From: an uncultured Lachnospira sp.
Lineage (GTDB): Bacteria > Bacillota > Clostridia > Lachnospirales > Lachnospiraceae
Assembly (NCBI GenBank): GCA_946186125.1
Contig: CAMHLZ010000006.1
Coordinates: 17,895 to 81,894, forward strand
Length of the DNA stretch: 64,000 bases
Direction: 5' to 3'
Part shown: positions 51,257-60,054 of the stretch, one piece after another
Layout: every line of letters begins with the position of its first letter
Numbering within the stretch: the stretch's first letter is position 1
Translations under genes and position numbers: made by a program
The notes under the pieces: generated by a model
The model's database searches: none
What the model saw: only the letters and a program-made list of their open reading frames with translations
Told to the model about the DNA's origin: nothing

Positions 51257-53209
51257 GTGCTTATGAATATAATTACACAGACAGACTGCTACCTTTTTGG
51301 TAATGGAATACACTATGAGATTTATGAAAAAATGGGCGCACATATTGTAGATGTGGATGGTGTCAAAGGAACTTATTTTGCAGTTTGGGCTCCGAAGGCC
51401 AAAGCTGTAAGTGTTGTGGGAGATTTTAATGATTGGAATGGATACGCAGATATTATGCATCCGATAGAATCTTCTAAAACTTCGGGTATTTGGGAGGCTT
51501 TTGTGCCGGGACTTGGTGAAGGAGCAATTTATAAATATGCCATCACCGGACATGACGGACAGACTCATTACAAGGCTGACCCTTATGGAAATGGTTCTGA
51601 GTTCAGACCTGGAAATGCTTCGAAAGTAGCTGATATACAGAATTTTAAGTGGTCAGATGAAAAGTGGCTGAAAGAACAGACAGCGAAAGTTGAAGATGTT
51701 ATTGACAGACCTATGTCAATTTATGAAGTTCATCTTGGTTCATGGAAAAAAGATTATTCATATAGTGCCGACGGTTTTATGGGATATCGTCAGGTGGCAC
51801 ATGAACTTGCAGAGTATGTAAAAGATATGGGATATACGCATGTAGAACTTATGGGCATATCAGAGCATCCTCTTGATGCATCATGGGGATATCAGGTTAC
51901 GGGATATTATTGTCCTACATCAAGATATGGTTCGGCAAAAGATTTTATGTATTTTATAGATTACATGCATAAGAATAACATCGGTGTAATTTTTGACTGG
52001 GTACCGGCTCATTTTCCAAAAGATGAGCATGGACTTGCTATGTTTGACGGAAGTCCTACTTATGAGTATGCTGATTCGAGAAAGGGAGAGCAGAGAGACT
52101 GGGGAACAAAGATATTTGATTACAGTAAGAGTGAGGTTGTGAACTTCCTTGTGGCAAATGCTTTGTTCTGGGTTGAAAAGTTCCATATCGATGCACTTCG
52201 TGTGGATGCGGTTGCTTCAATGCTTTATCTCGATTATGGCAGGAAAGCCGGTGAATGGGTACCTAACCAGTACGGCGGTAATGGTAATCTTGAGGCTATG
52301 GAATTTTTCAAACATGTAAATTCTATACTGGAGAAGAGAGCTCCAAGAGCATTTCTTATCGCAGAGGAATCTACGGCATGGCCAAATATTACAAAGTCGC
52401 CTGAAGACGGCGGACTTGGATTTAAATTTAAATGGAATATGGGATGGATGCATGATTTCTTAGATTATATGCAGCTTGATCCATATTTCAGAAGAGATAA
52501 CCACAACAAGCTTACATTCAATATGACATATGCATTTAGCGAGAATTTTATTTTGGTGTTGTCACATGACGAGGTTGTTCACTTAAAGAAATCGCTGTTT
52601 TATAAAATGCCGGGAACATTAGAGGATAAGGCTGAGAATTTGAAGTCGGCATATGCATTTATGTTTGGACAACCGGGTAAAAAGCTTTTGTTCATGGGAC
52701 AGGAGTTTGGACAGCGTGAAGAGTGGTCAGAAGAGAGAGGCCTTGACTGGTATCTCCTTGATGAGACTATGCATGCGGACATTCAGAAGTATTTCAAAAA
52801 ACTTCTTCATATTTATAAAGAATATCCGGTAATGTATGCGTATGAATCTAAGGAGTATGACTGCTTCAGATGGATTAATCCGAACGACAGAGATAAGAGT
52901 GTGTACAGCTTTATCCGTAAAGCACCTGATACTTACAATGACAGTCTTGTGTTTGTCTGCAACTTTACACCTGTTGAGAGAGAAGAATATATTATAGGTG
53001 TTCCGTCTCCGGGTGAATATAAGATGCTTTTAAGCAGTATTGATATTGACGGAAGTAAAAAGGTGGTTTATAAGGCTGAGGAGTCAGACCCACAGTGTGA
53101 CTACTTTGATTATAAGCTCAGCGTAAAGTTGAGACCTTTTGAGACGATTATACTTGAGACTCCTAAGGTTGTGAGAAAACCAATCAGAGGAAGAAAAAGA
53201 AAAAAATAA
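51257..53209 (+). CDS. glgB: 1,4-alpha-glucan branching enzyme
   Basis: GVKGTYFAVWAPKAKAVSVVGDFNDWNG, MSIYEVHLGSWKK, GVIFDWVPAHFPKD, DALRVDAVASMLYLDYGRKAGEWVPN, LVLSHDEVVHLKKS. Confidence 0.96.
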   Translation: MLMNIITQTDCYLFGNGIHYEIYEKMGAHIVDVDGVKGTYFAVWAPKAKAVSVVGDFNDWNGYADIMHPIESSKTSGIWEAFVPGLGEGAIYKYAITGHDGQTHYKADPYGNGSEFRPGNASKVADIQNFKWSDEKWLKEQTAKVEDVIDRPMSIYEVHLGSWKKDYSYSADGFMGYRQVAHELAEYVKDMGYTHVELMGISEHPLDASWGYQVTGYYCPTSRYGSAKDFMYFIDYMHKNNIGVIFDWVPAHFPKDEHGLAMFDGSPTYEYADSRKGEQRDWGTKIFDYSKSEVVNFLVANALFWVEKFHIDALRVDAVASMLYLDYGRKAGEWVPNQYGGNGNLEAMEFFKHVNSILEKRAPRAFLIAEESTAWPNITKSPEDGGLGFKFKWNMGWMHDFLDYMQLDPYFRRDNHNKLTFNMTYAFSENFILVLSHDEVVHLKKSLFYKMPGTLEDKAENLKSAYAFMFGQPGKKLLFMGQEFGQREEWSEERGLDWYLLDETMHADIQKYFKKLLHIYKEYPVMYAYESKEYDCFRWINPNDRDKSVYSFIRKAPDTYNDSLVFVCNFTPVEREEYIIGVPSPGEYKMLLSSIDIDGSKKVVYKAEESDPQCDYFDYKLSVKLRPFETIILETPKVVRKPIRGRKRKK

Positions 53210-53238
53210 AATCACATAGATTTTAAATAATGGTGAAA

Positions 53239-53282
53239 CGCCCCTTCTACCTGTGTAGTTCACGCAGAGAGGGGCTTTTTTA
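53239..53282 (+). terminator. Rho-independent terminator
   Basis: AACGCCCCTTCT...AGAGAGGGGCTTTTTT. Confidence 0.65.
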
Positions 53283-53484
53283 TGCGAGATACAGCCGTCA
53301 CGCGGATGCTGTGCATGCACGAGCATACATTTGACGGCCAACGCGACATCGAGTAGGGGGATTTCATCACCCCCACTTGATTGCTGATATAATTTTAGTC
53401 ACTTGCGTGAATTATATAGATAAAGAAAAAGGATTGTGATAGTATAAATAAGTATAGACACAGATGCAGATAGGAGTGAGAGCA

Positions 53485-54036
53485 TTGAGGCTTACGTTAG
53501 CGACAGGATTACAAAGTTTTGAAAAAATACGTACGGAAAAAGTATTTTATATCGATAAAAGTAATTTCATCAAAGAATAGTGGGACAGAAAAGATGATAT
53601 AGCAAAACAGAGTTCGTTGATATTATCCGATATTTTGCAGTCTCGCTATGATAAGAAGGTCATTATCCTTTTGGACGAGTATGACACTCCGCTTATCGAA
53701 GCATACACACACGGCTACTGGGAAGAGATGATAGAATTTATGCGTGGATTATTCAATGCGACTTTTAAGTCGAATCCAAGTTTGTATCGTGGTGTGATGA
53801 CAGGAATTACCCGCATCAGCAAAGAGTCGATGTTTTCGGATTTAAATAATTTAAAGGTATGTACTGCTACATCAAAAGAATATTCTACTTGTTTTGGTTT
53901 TACTGAAGAAGAAGTGTTTTCTTCAATGGATACCTATGGTTATGGGGAACAAAAGGAAGCGGTGAAACGCTGGTACGACGGATTTATATTTGGTGATCAG
54001 AAGGATATGTATAATCCATGGTCGATTATTAACTAA
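53485..54036 (+). pseudogene. Predicted AAA-ATPase-like family (PF09820/DUF1703 type), decayed
   Basis: IRTEKVFYIDKSNFIKE* then ...VIILLDEYDTPLIEAYTHGYWEEMIEFMRGLFNATFKSNPSLYRGVMTGITRISKESMFSDLNN; internal stop at ~53578 and abrupt end at a duplicated segment. Confidence 0.75.
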
Positions 54037-54702
54037 AAGTATAAAAATACGGCAGGTTATAACAAGGATGTATACAAAAGATTAAAAAAATATAATAAAG
54101 AATATTTTTCAAGAGGTGCTGTTATATTAAACACTGAAACAGTGTTTAAAGGTAAGAATGTGAAGATATCATCGGTTGTCGGAAAAAGTACAGGATATAA
54201 TGAGTACGCATTAACTCTGACAAGAAAAATTACCGGTAAGAAAACATCTAAGGAAAAACAGAATGTACATTGCATTGTAGAGATAACAAAGAAAATGTCA
54301 GAATGGTATACAAGTTCTAAAATAAAATAAAATGAAAAAAGGCGACGGTTGACTTTGATAAAGGAGCTGTCGCTGTTTTTGTATCATCTTATGACTATCA
54401 CGCGTGGTTGCATGTAGCTTTTGTACATATCGCTCCATCATTATAGGATTAAATTTATTGAATGTGAATTGAATGATTTCATAACCCATGAAGGAATGAA
54501 ATGTGCAATTAAAGTGAAGGGGATGGAAAATAAGCATTATTTGAGAGGTACGTTGAAAGAAATGGAAAAATTATTGATTGGTACTCCGCTTGTAAAAGTT
54601 CATAAATCATACATAGTTAATATGGAATATGTAGATTCAATAGATGATGGAATTGTGAGGATAGGAGATGTTCGGATACCGGTCAGTGTAAGGAAGAGAA
54701 AA
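54036..54702 (+). repeat. 667-bp direct duplication, copy 1
   Basis: Matches 57717-58383 at constant offset 3681; one mismatch noticed (54057 region, ggtt vs gggt). Confidence 0.93.
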
Positions 54703-54753
54703 ACTGTTAAAAAAACATATAAAGATTATTGTGCTAAAAATAATATAAGATAA
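54421..54753 (+). CDS. LytTR DNA-binding domain protein, N-terminally truncated (copy 1)
   Basis: IKFIECELNDFITHEGMKCAIKV...LIGTPLVKVHKSYIVNMEYVDSIDDGIVRIGDVRIPVSVRKRK; TTG start only, no receiver domain. Confidence 0.6.
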   Translation: MYISLHHYRIKFIECELNDFITHEGMKCAIKVKGMENKHYLRGTLKEMEKLLIGTPLVKVHKSYIVNMEYVDSIDDGIVRIGDVRIPVSVRKRKTVKKTYKDYCAKNNIR

Positions 54754-54837
54754 AACATATAACTCCTACTATGATGTGAAACGCAAAAATTTTAGTATGC
54801 TATATTTCTGATAAAGTAAGAGAATTTGCGAAAAGCT

Positions 54838-54865
54838 ACGATAATCACAAAAAATCAACGATAAT
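54838..54865 (+). promoter_or_regulatory. Direct repeat ACGATAAT x2, candidate LytTR-type binding site
   Basis: ACGATAAT at 54838-54845 and 54858-54865 (20 bp apart), just upstream of TTGACA at 54873. Confidence 0.45.
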
Positions 54866-54973
54866 AAAATGATTGACACATTACTTATGTACAATTATAA
54901 TATATGTGTAATTCAACTACGTAGTATGATTAAAAAAGAATAGAATATGTTGCAAAATAGGAAGGAGACATAA

Positions 54974-56835
54974 ATGAAGAGAAAAATTGCAGCAATATTA
55001 TGCTGTGGATTAATTGTAAGTAATTTAGGATATGTTAGAGCTGATGAGATACTTAGAGGGGAAGAGGATATAACCAAAATTTCTGTGGAGAGTTCCGGAA
55101 TTAAAAAAGCTGAGTATATTAATTCGGTAAAGAACGAAAAGGAACACGAAGAATTACTTGAGCAAGTTATGGATGGATATTATAATGATGACGGAAGCTT
55201 GAATTGTGATTTACATGAATATGAAATATTTAAATCAAAATTAAAAACGCAAGATAAAGAGATTGTTGATAATTATGAGGAAGCTGCGGATGAAAGAAAA
55301 ATGGCAGACAGTCTGGATTATTGCGTGGATGAGATAGCAGTAAATTTTGATAAGAATGTTTCAGATGATGATATAAAGCTTTTGTTAAGTGATGTAGCAG
55401 AAGATGTAGTGGTTGATAATTTTTCTTTGGATGTTGACGAAGATTTACCGGAAGGTAGAAAAGCTAAAATTCGAGAAGCACAGAAAATAATAACAGATAA
55501 AACTGCATTTGTAAAATTAAAAAAGTCATATACTACAGATAGAGCGATAGATGTGGCGAAATCCATTGAGGATGTCAAAAATGCCGATGTGGAAACTAGT
55601 TAAAAGAAGAAACCGTTGCAGTAAACGATACATATGTAGGACAACAGTGGTATTTAGATAATATAAACGTGTCTGATGCATGGGATGCAGTGAAAAATGC
55701 CAATAATGCAGTTGGAGTTAGGGTGGCTGTTATTGATTCGGGAATAGAACTAACACATCCTGATTTAAGCGGAAGAATTTTAAAGAATTTGTCGGCAGAT
55801 TTATCAAATGATAATCTGATATTATTAAAAAATAAGGAAGTTTCTTATTCAGCTAATCATGGCACAGTGGTTGCAGGAGCAGCTGCGGCAATTGCAGATA
55901 ATAATCTGGGGATAGCCGGTGTAGCCGGGATTGTATCAAATAAAAATAGCTTTAAAAGTAAAATTTTGGCTATACAAACTGATTATGGTGATAAAAATAT
56001 TGCGATGTGTATACGGTATGCGGTATCTAAGGGTGCTGATGTTATTAATTTAAGTATGGGAAAAATGTCCTCTGATGATCCTGAACTTGTAAATGCTATT
56101 AATTTCGCGTATGAAGCTGGAGTTACAGTTGTAGCATCGGCTGGAAATAGTGGAAAAAATACAGATATAGAAAGACATTATCCTTCATCGGAAGAACATG
56201 TTATATCAGTTATGTTTACGAACCCGGATAATACAAGAAACTGGCAGTCTAATTATGGGAAGATTTATAACGATATTTGTGCACCTGGACACGATATAAT
56301 TACTACAGATGTTAATAATCAGTACACTGTGACGGGAGGTTCATCTTTGGCTGCACCTATAGTAGCTGGTACAGTTGCAATGATGAAGGGAGTCAATGAA
56401 GATTTACAGCCTGACCAGATTGAAGCGATAATTAAGTCAACAGCTTATGACATTGGAGAAACTGGTGTTGATGATGATACGGCGAGTGGTCTTGTGAATA
56501 CGGGGCTGGCAGTTCAAAAAGCAAAATGGTATACAATTAAGGATAAACAACCTGTAATAAATGCGATGACAAGTATCATTAGTGGAAAGGTAAGCTTCTA
56601 TTTTAAAACTGTTGGAAATGAAGAAAGGTATAATGTGTATCGTTCAACCAGTTTAAATGGAGTTTATAAGCAGGTTGGTAATGGAAAAGTTGATGCATCG
56701 GGAAAGATATACTTTACAGATAATAACGCAAAATCAGGGGTTAAATATTTCTATAAAGTATGGGTAAAGACAAAATATGGAGATACATATAAACACAGTG
56801 CATATTCGAATGCAGTTTCTTGTGTTGCAAAATAA
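54974..56835 (+). pseudogene. Subtilisin-like (S8) serine protease, split by one frameshift near 55600
   Basis: Signal peptide and propeptide in ORF 54974-55603; catalytic domain in ORF 55669-56835 (VAVIDSGIELTHPDL, NHGTVVAGAAAA, GGSSLAAPIVAG). The frame continues upstream as LKEETVAVNDTYVGQQWYLDNINVSDAW. Confidence 0.8.
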
Positions 56836-56856
56836 TGTGAAGAAAGAGGTGTAAAA

Positions 56857-58011
56857 ATGAAAGGTCTATTAAAATTTTTAGCGGTATCAGGAGTTGTGAT
56901 AGCTGCATTATCCGGCAGCATTAATACTACATATGCCGATGAGATTGAAACATATTACGACGAAGAAGGAAACATGAAGATTGTAGAAAATGAGACATTG
57001 GAGGTTCCGGAAGTATATGAGTATACTTTGACAGATGACGAACAAAAAGTGCTTGATGAAGCGTTGGCGGCAGATGGAAAAGAAGCAGCAGAGCTGGTAA
57101 ATTCACTTGAGAATGATTATGCATTTTTAAATGTTGCAAGAAGCGTTATGGATTCATATTTCGAAGTCATTAGTGGCACGGATGGAAGATATCAGGACTA
57201 TGATGTGAAAATAGATAGCAGATATAAGGATTTCAAAAAAGGATTAGACAATAGGGCTGAGGAGCTGATTGCAGAGTGTGATCAAGCGTTTGCTGAAAAA
57301 AGTGAGAAAAAATTCAAATTGAAATATATGAGAGATCGAATAACAGTATATTTCGATGCATCGGTTTCTGATGGTGAAATAACAAGCTTTTTTGAAAAAA
57401 TGTCAAATAAGGTTGATATTTATAATTATAACGATGAGAGTAAGAGTGATAATGAAAAGATAGAGTGGTTATCAAAATATGGAAAAGGTGTCGTGGTGTA
57501 TCTGAGAAATAGCCAGAGTATAGACAAAATGATAGAAGATTTATCTAATATGAAGGGTGTTAAAGAATCAAGAAAAGTGTATTATAATTATCCTACTATA
57601 TTATATCCAGATAAGGTAACTTACACTGTTAAGTTGAAACGTTTTAAGACTGTGGGTGACTATAAATTTAAAAACAAGCTGATAACAACGTATAGCCAGA
57701 TGTCTAAGATTAAACGAAAGTATAAAAATACGGCAGGGTATAACAAGGATGTATACAAAAGATTAAAAAAATATAATAAAGAATATTTTTCAAGAGGTGC
57801 TGTTATATTAAACACTGAAACAGTGTTTAAAGGTAAGAATGTGAAGATATCATCGGTTGTCGGAAAAAGTACAGGATATAATGAGTACGCATTAACTCTG
57901 ACAAGAAAAATTACCGGTAAGAAAACATCTAAGGAAAAACAGAATGTACATTGCATTGTAGAGATAACAAAGAAAATGTCAGAATGGTATACAAGTTCTA
58001 AAATAAAATAA
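56857..58011 (+). CDS. Secreted protein with subtilase-propeptide-like region and unrelated C-terminal domain
   Basis: Signal peptide; RITVYFDASVSDGEITSFFEKM...KGVVVYLRNSQSIDKMIEDLSNMKGVKESRK aligns by eye with the propeptide of the adjacent S8 protease. Confidence 0.5.
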   Translation: MKGLLKFLAVSGVVIAALSGSINTTYADEIETYYDEEGNMKIVENETLEVPEVYEYTLTDDEQKVLDEALAADGKEAAELVNSLENDYAFLNVARSVMDSYFEVISGTDGRYQDYDVKIDSRYKDFKKGLDNRAEELIAECDQAFAEKSEKKFKLKYMRDRITVYFDASVSDGEITSFFEKMSNKVDIYNYNDESKSDNEKIEWLSKYGKGVVVYLRNSQSIDKMIEDLSNMKGVKESRKVYYNYPTILYPDKVTYTVKLKRFKTVGDYKFKNKLITTYSQMSKIKRKYKNTAGYNKDVYKRLKKYNKEYFSRGAVILNTETVFKGKNVKISSVVGKSTGYNEYALTLTRKITGKKTSKEKQNVHCIVEITKKMSEWYTSSKIK

Positions 58012-58383
58012 AATGAAAAAAGGCGACGGTTGACTTTGATAAAGGAGCTGTCGCTGTTTTTGTATCATCTTATGACTATCACGCGTGGTTGCATGTAGCT
58101 TTTGTACATATCGCTCCATCATTATAGGATTAAATTTATTGAATGTGAATTGAATGATTTCATAACCCATGAAGGAATGAAATGTGCAATTAAAGTGAAG
58201 GGGATGGAAAATAAGCATTATTTGAGAGGTACGTTGAAAGAAATGGAAAAATTATTGATTGGTACTCCGCTTGTAAAAGTTCATAAATCATACATAGTTA
58301 ATATGGAATATGTAGATTCAATAGATGATGGAATTGTGAGGATAGGAGATGTTCGGATACCGGTCAGTGTAAGGAAGAGAAAA
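57717..58383 (+). repeat. 667-bp direct duplication, copy 2
   Basis: See 54036-54702. Confidence 0.93.
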
Positions 58384-58443
58384 GTTGTTAAAGATAAATA
58401 TAGGGATTATTGTGATAAAAATAACATAAATAAAATAAGATAA
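58102..58443 (+). CDS. LytTR DNA-binding domain protein, N-terminally truncated (copy 2)
   Basis: Same as 54421-54753 except C-terminus KVVKDKYRDYCDKNNINKIR. Confidence 0.6.
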   Translation: MYISLHHYRIKFIECELNDFITHEGMKCAIKVKGMENKHYLRGTLKEMEKLLIGTPLVKVHKSYIVNMEYVDSIDDGIVRIGDVRIPVSVRKRKVVKDKYRDYCDKNNINKIR

Positions 58444-58592
58444 ATTTCTTGATTGGGAAATGTGATATATTTAGGGTATTGTATTTATAAAGAATTATAA
58501 ATTGAGCAAAAACCAATGTTAATAGTAGCAATTTAACGATGATAGCAAAGTGATTGACGTGTTATCTATTTACTGTTACAATACCGATGTAT

Positions 58593-58755
58593 TAGTATAG
58601 TCGTTTTAAATTAACCCAACTTTATATTTAGGATATGATTTCACTCTGCAAGGCGGAGGAATGAGGCGTAGCGGTGGCTACGTCGATTGACGACAACGCC
58701 GCAGATGGAATCATAGACAAATATAAAGTGGGTGTATTTAAAAACGACTATACTA
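58593..58755. mobile_element. MITE-like element, copy 2 (163 bp)
   Basis: Same length and near-identical to 5681-5843; TAGTATAGTCGTTTTAAATTAACCC...AAAGTGGGTGTATTTAAAAACGACTATACTA. Confidence 0.88.
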
Positions 58756-58857
58756 GTATATTGAATATTAAGTAACTGATACACTTGGTTGATTATGAGT
58801 ATTCATATATCTGCGACAGTGATTTTTACATACTATTTTCAATTTTTATATGATAAA

Positions 58858-59264
58858 TACGTAGGAGATAATCTATGTTACGTATCATTGTGGAGTTTTT
58901 TGCAAAATGATACGTAGTAAACAGCGGAATGCTACGTATCATTTTGAAGTATTTGCAAAATGATACGTAGTAAACAGCGAAATGCTACGTATCAATTTGA
59001 AGTATTTGCGAAATGATACGTAGTAAACAGCGGAATGCTACGTATCAATTTGAAGTATTTGCAAAATGATACGTAGTAAACAGCGAAATGCTACGTATCA
59101 ATTTGAAGTATTTGCGAAATGATACGTAGTAAACAGCGGAATGCTACGTATCAATTTGAAGTATTTGCAAAATGATACGTAGTAAACAGCGAAATGCTAC
59201 GTATCAATTTGAAGTATTTGCGAAATGATACGTAGTAAACAGCGGAATCCTACGTATCATTTTG
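58858..59264. repeat. 53-bp palindromic tandem array (about 7-8 units, 106-bp higher-order period)
   Basis: GCTACGTATC at 58931, 58984, 59037, 59090, 59143, 59196, 59248; GATACGTAG / CTACGTATC arms in every unit. Confidence 0.95.
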
Positions 59265-59339
59265 GAATTATCAGAAAATCCTAAGTAAGAGAATTAGAAA
59301 CTGGAGCGGAATAAAATGGACAGGAAAATTTAAAGTATC

Positions 59340-59939
59340 GTGGAAAGGAAATGCATCGTAATGATTATAGACATAACATCTGAAGTGTTTTTAACTTTTT
59401 TAATAATATTTTTACTTATCGGTTTTGCGATATACAAAAAGAAAGACTGTGATTTTAGAGCTTGGATTATAGTTGCTTTTGCAACATATTTACTGCTTCT
59501 GCTGAAAATAACAGAATTTCCAATATACATATTTAATGACGAAATGCTCTTGGATATAAGAACAGCTGCAGGAGAATATTATAAATATTATCAGATTATT
59601 CCGTTTCGTTCTATAAAGAATTATTTTAATAATGGAGCAATGATACAGTTAGTGGGAAATGTAATTCTGTTGTCACCGATGGCTGTATTTTTAGAAATTT
59701 TTACCAGAGGACGCATAAATGCATTTAAAGAAGTTATTATAGTATCTGCATGCTCGTTTGTGATTGAAATAATACAGCTAATAGTGACGATTGCTACAAA
59801 GTATCCGGGACATATTGCGGATGTTGATGATTTGATTATAAATATTTTAGGCGTGATAATTACGGTATTTGCGGTGAAATTTTTTGAGGAAAAAAAGCTG
59901 GCATACGGTTTGGTGAAAAAAATTATTTATAAAAAATAA
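59340..59939 (+). CDS. VanZ-family membrane protein
   Basis: YYQIIPFRSIKNYF...QLVGNVILLSPMAVFL...FVIEIIQLI...ADVDDLIINILGVIITV. Confidence 0.85.
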   Translation: MERKCIVMIIDITSEVFLTFLIIFLLIGFAIYKKKDCDFRAWIIVAFATYLLLLLKITEFPIYIFNDEMLLDIRTAAGEYYKYYQIIPFRSIKNYFNNGAMIQLVGNVILLSPMAVFLEIFTRGRINAFKEVIIVSACSFVIEIIQLIVTIATKYPGHIADVDDLIINILGVIITVFAVKFFEEKKLAYGLVKKIIYKK

Positions 59940-60003
59940 TCATTACCGTGGTGTGACAAGTTCTATAGGACAAGAAACTGCGATTATAAGGTAATGCCGA
60001 GTG

Positions 60004-60040
60004 AAAAAGGCAGTGTCATTTTTGACACTGCCTTTTTGTT
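60004..60040. terminator. Bidirectional Rho-independent terminator
   Basis: AAAAAGGCAGTGTCA-tttt-TGACACTGCCTTTTT perfect stem. Confidence 0.85.
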
Positions 60041-60054
60041 GTTGAGTTTTCATG

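Noticed and set aside
55585-55620. Programmed -1 frameshift joining the two halves of the subtilase
   Set aside because: No convincing X_XXY_YYZ slippery heptamer in the correct phase, and no downstream structure evident. A simple mutation is more likely.
58858-59264. CRISPR array
   Set aside because: The whole 53-bp unit repeats nearly identically with alternating variants; no unique spacers and no cas genes.
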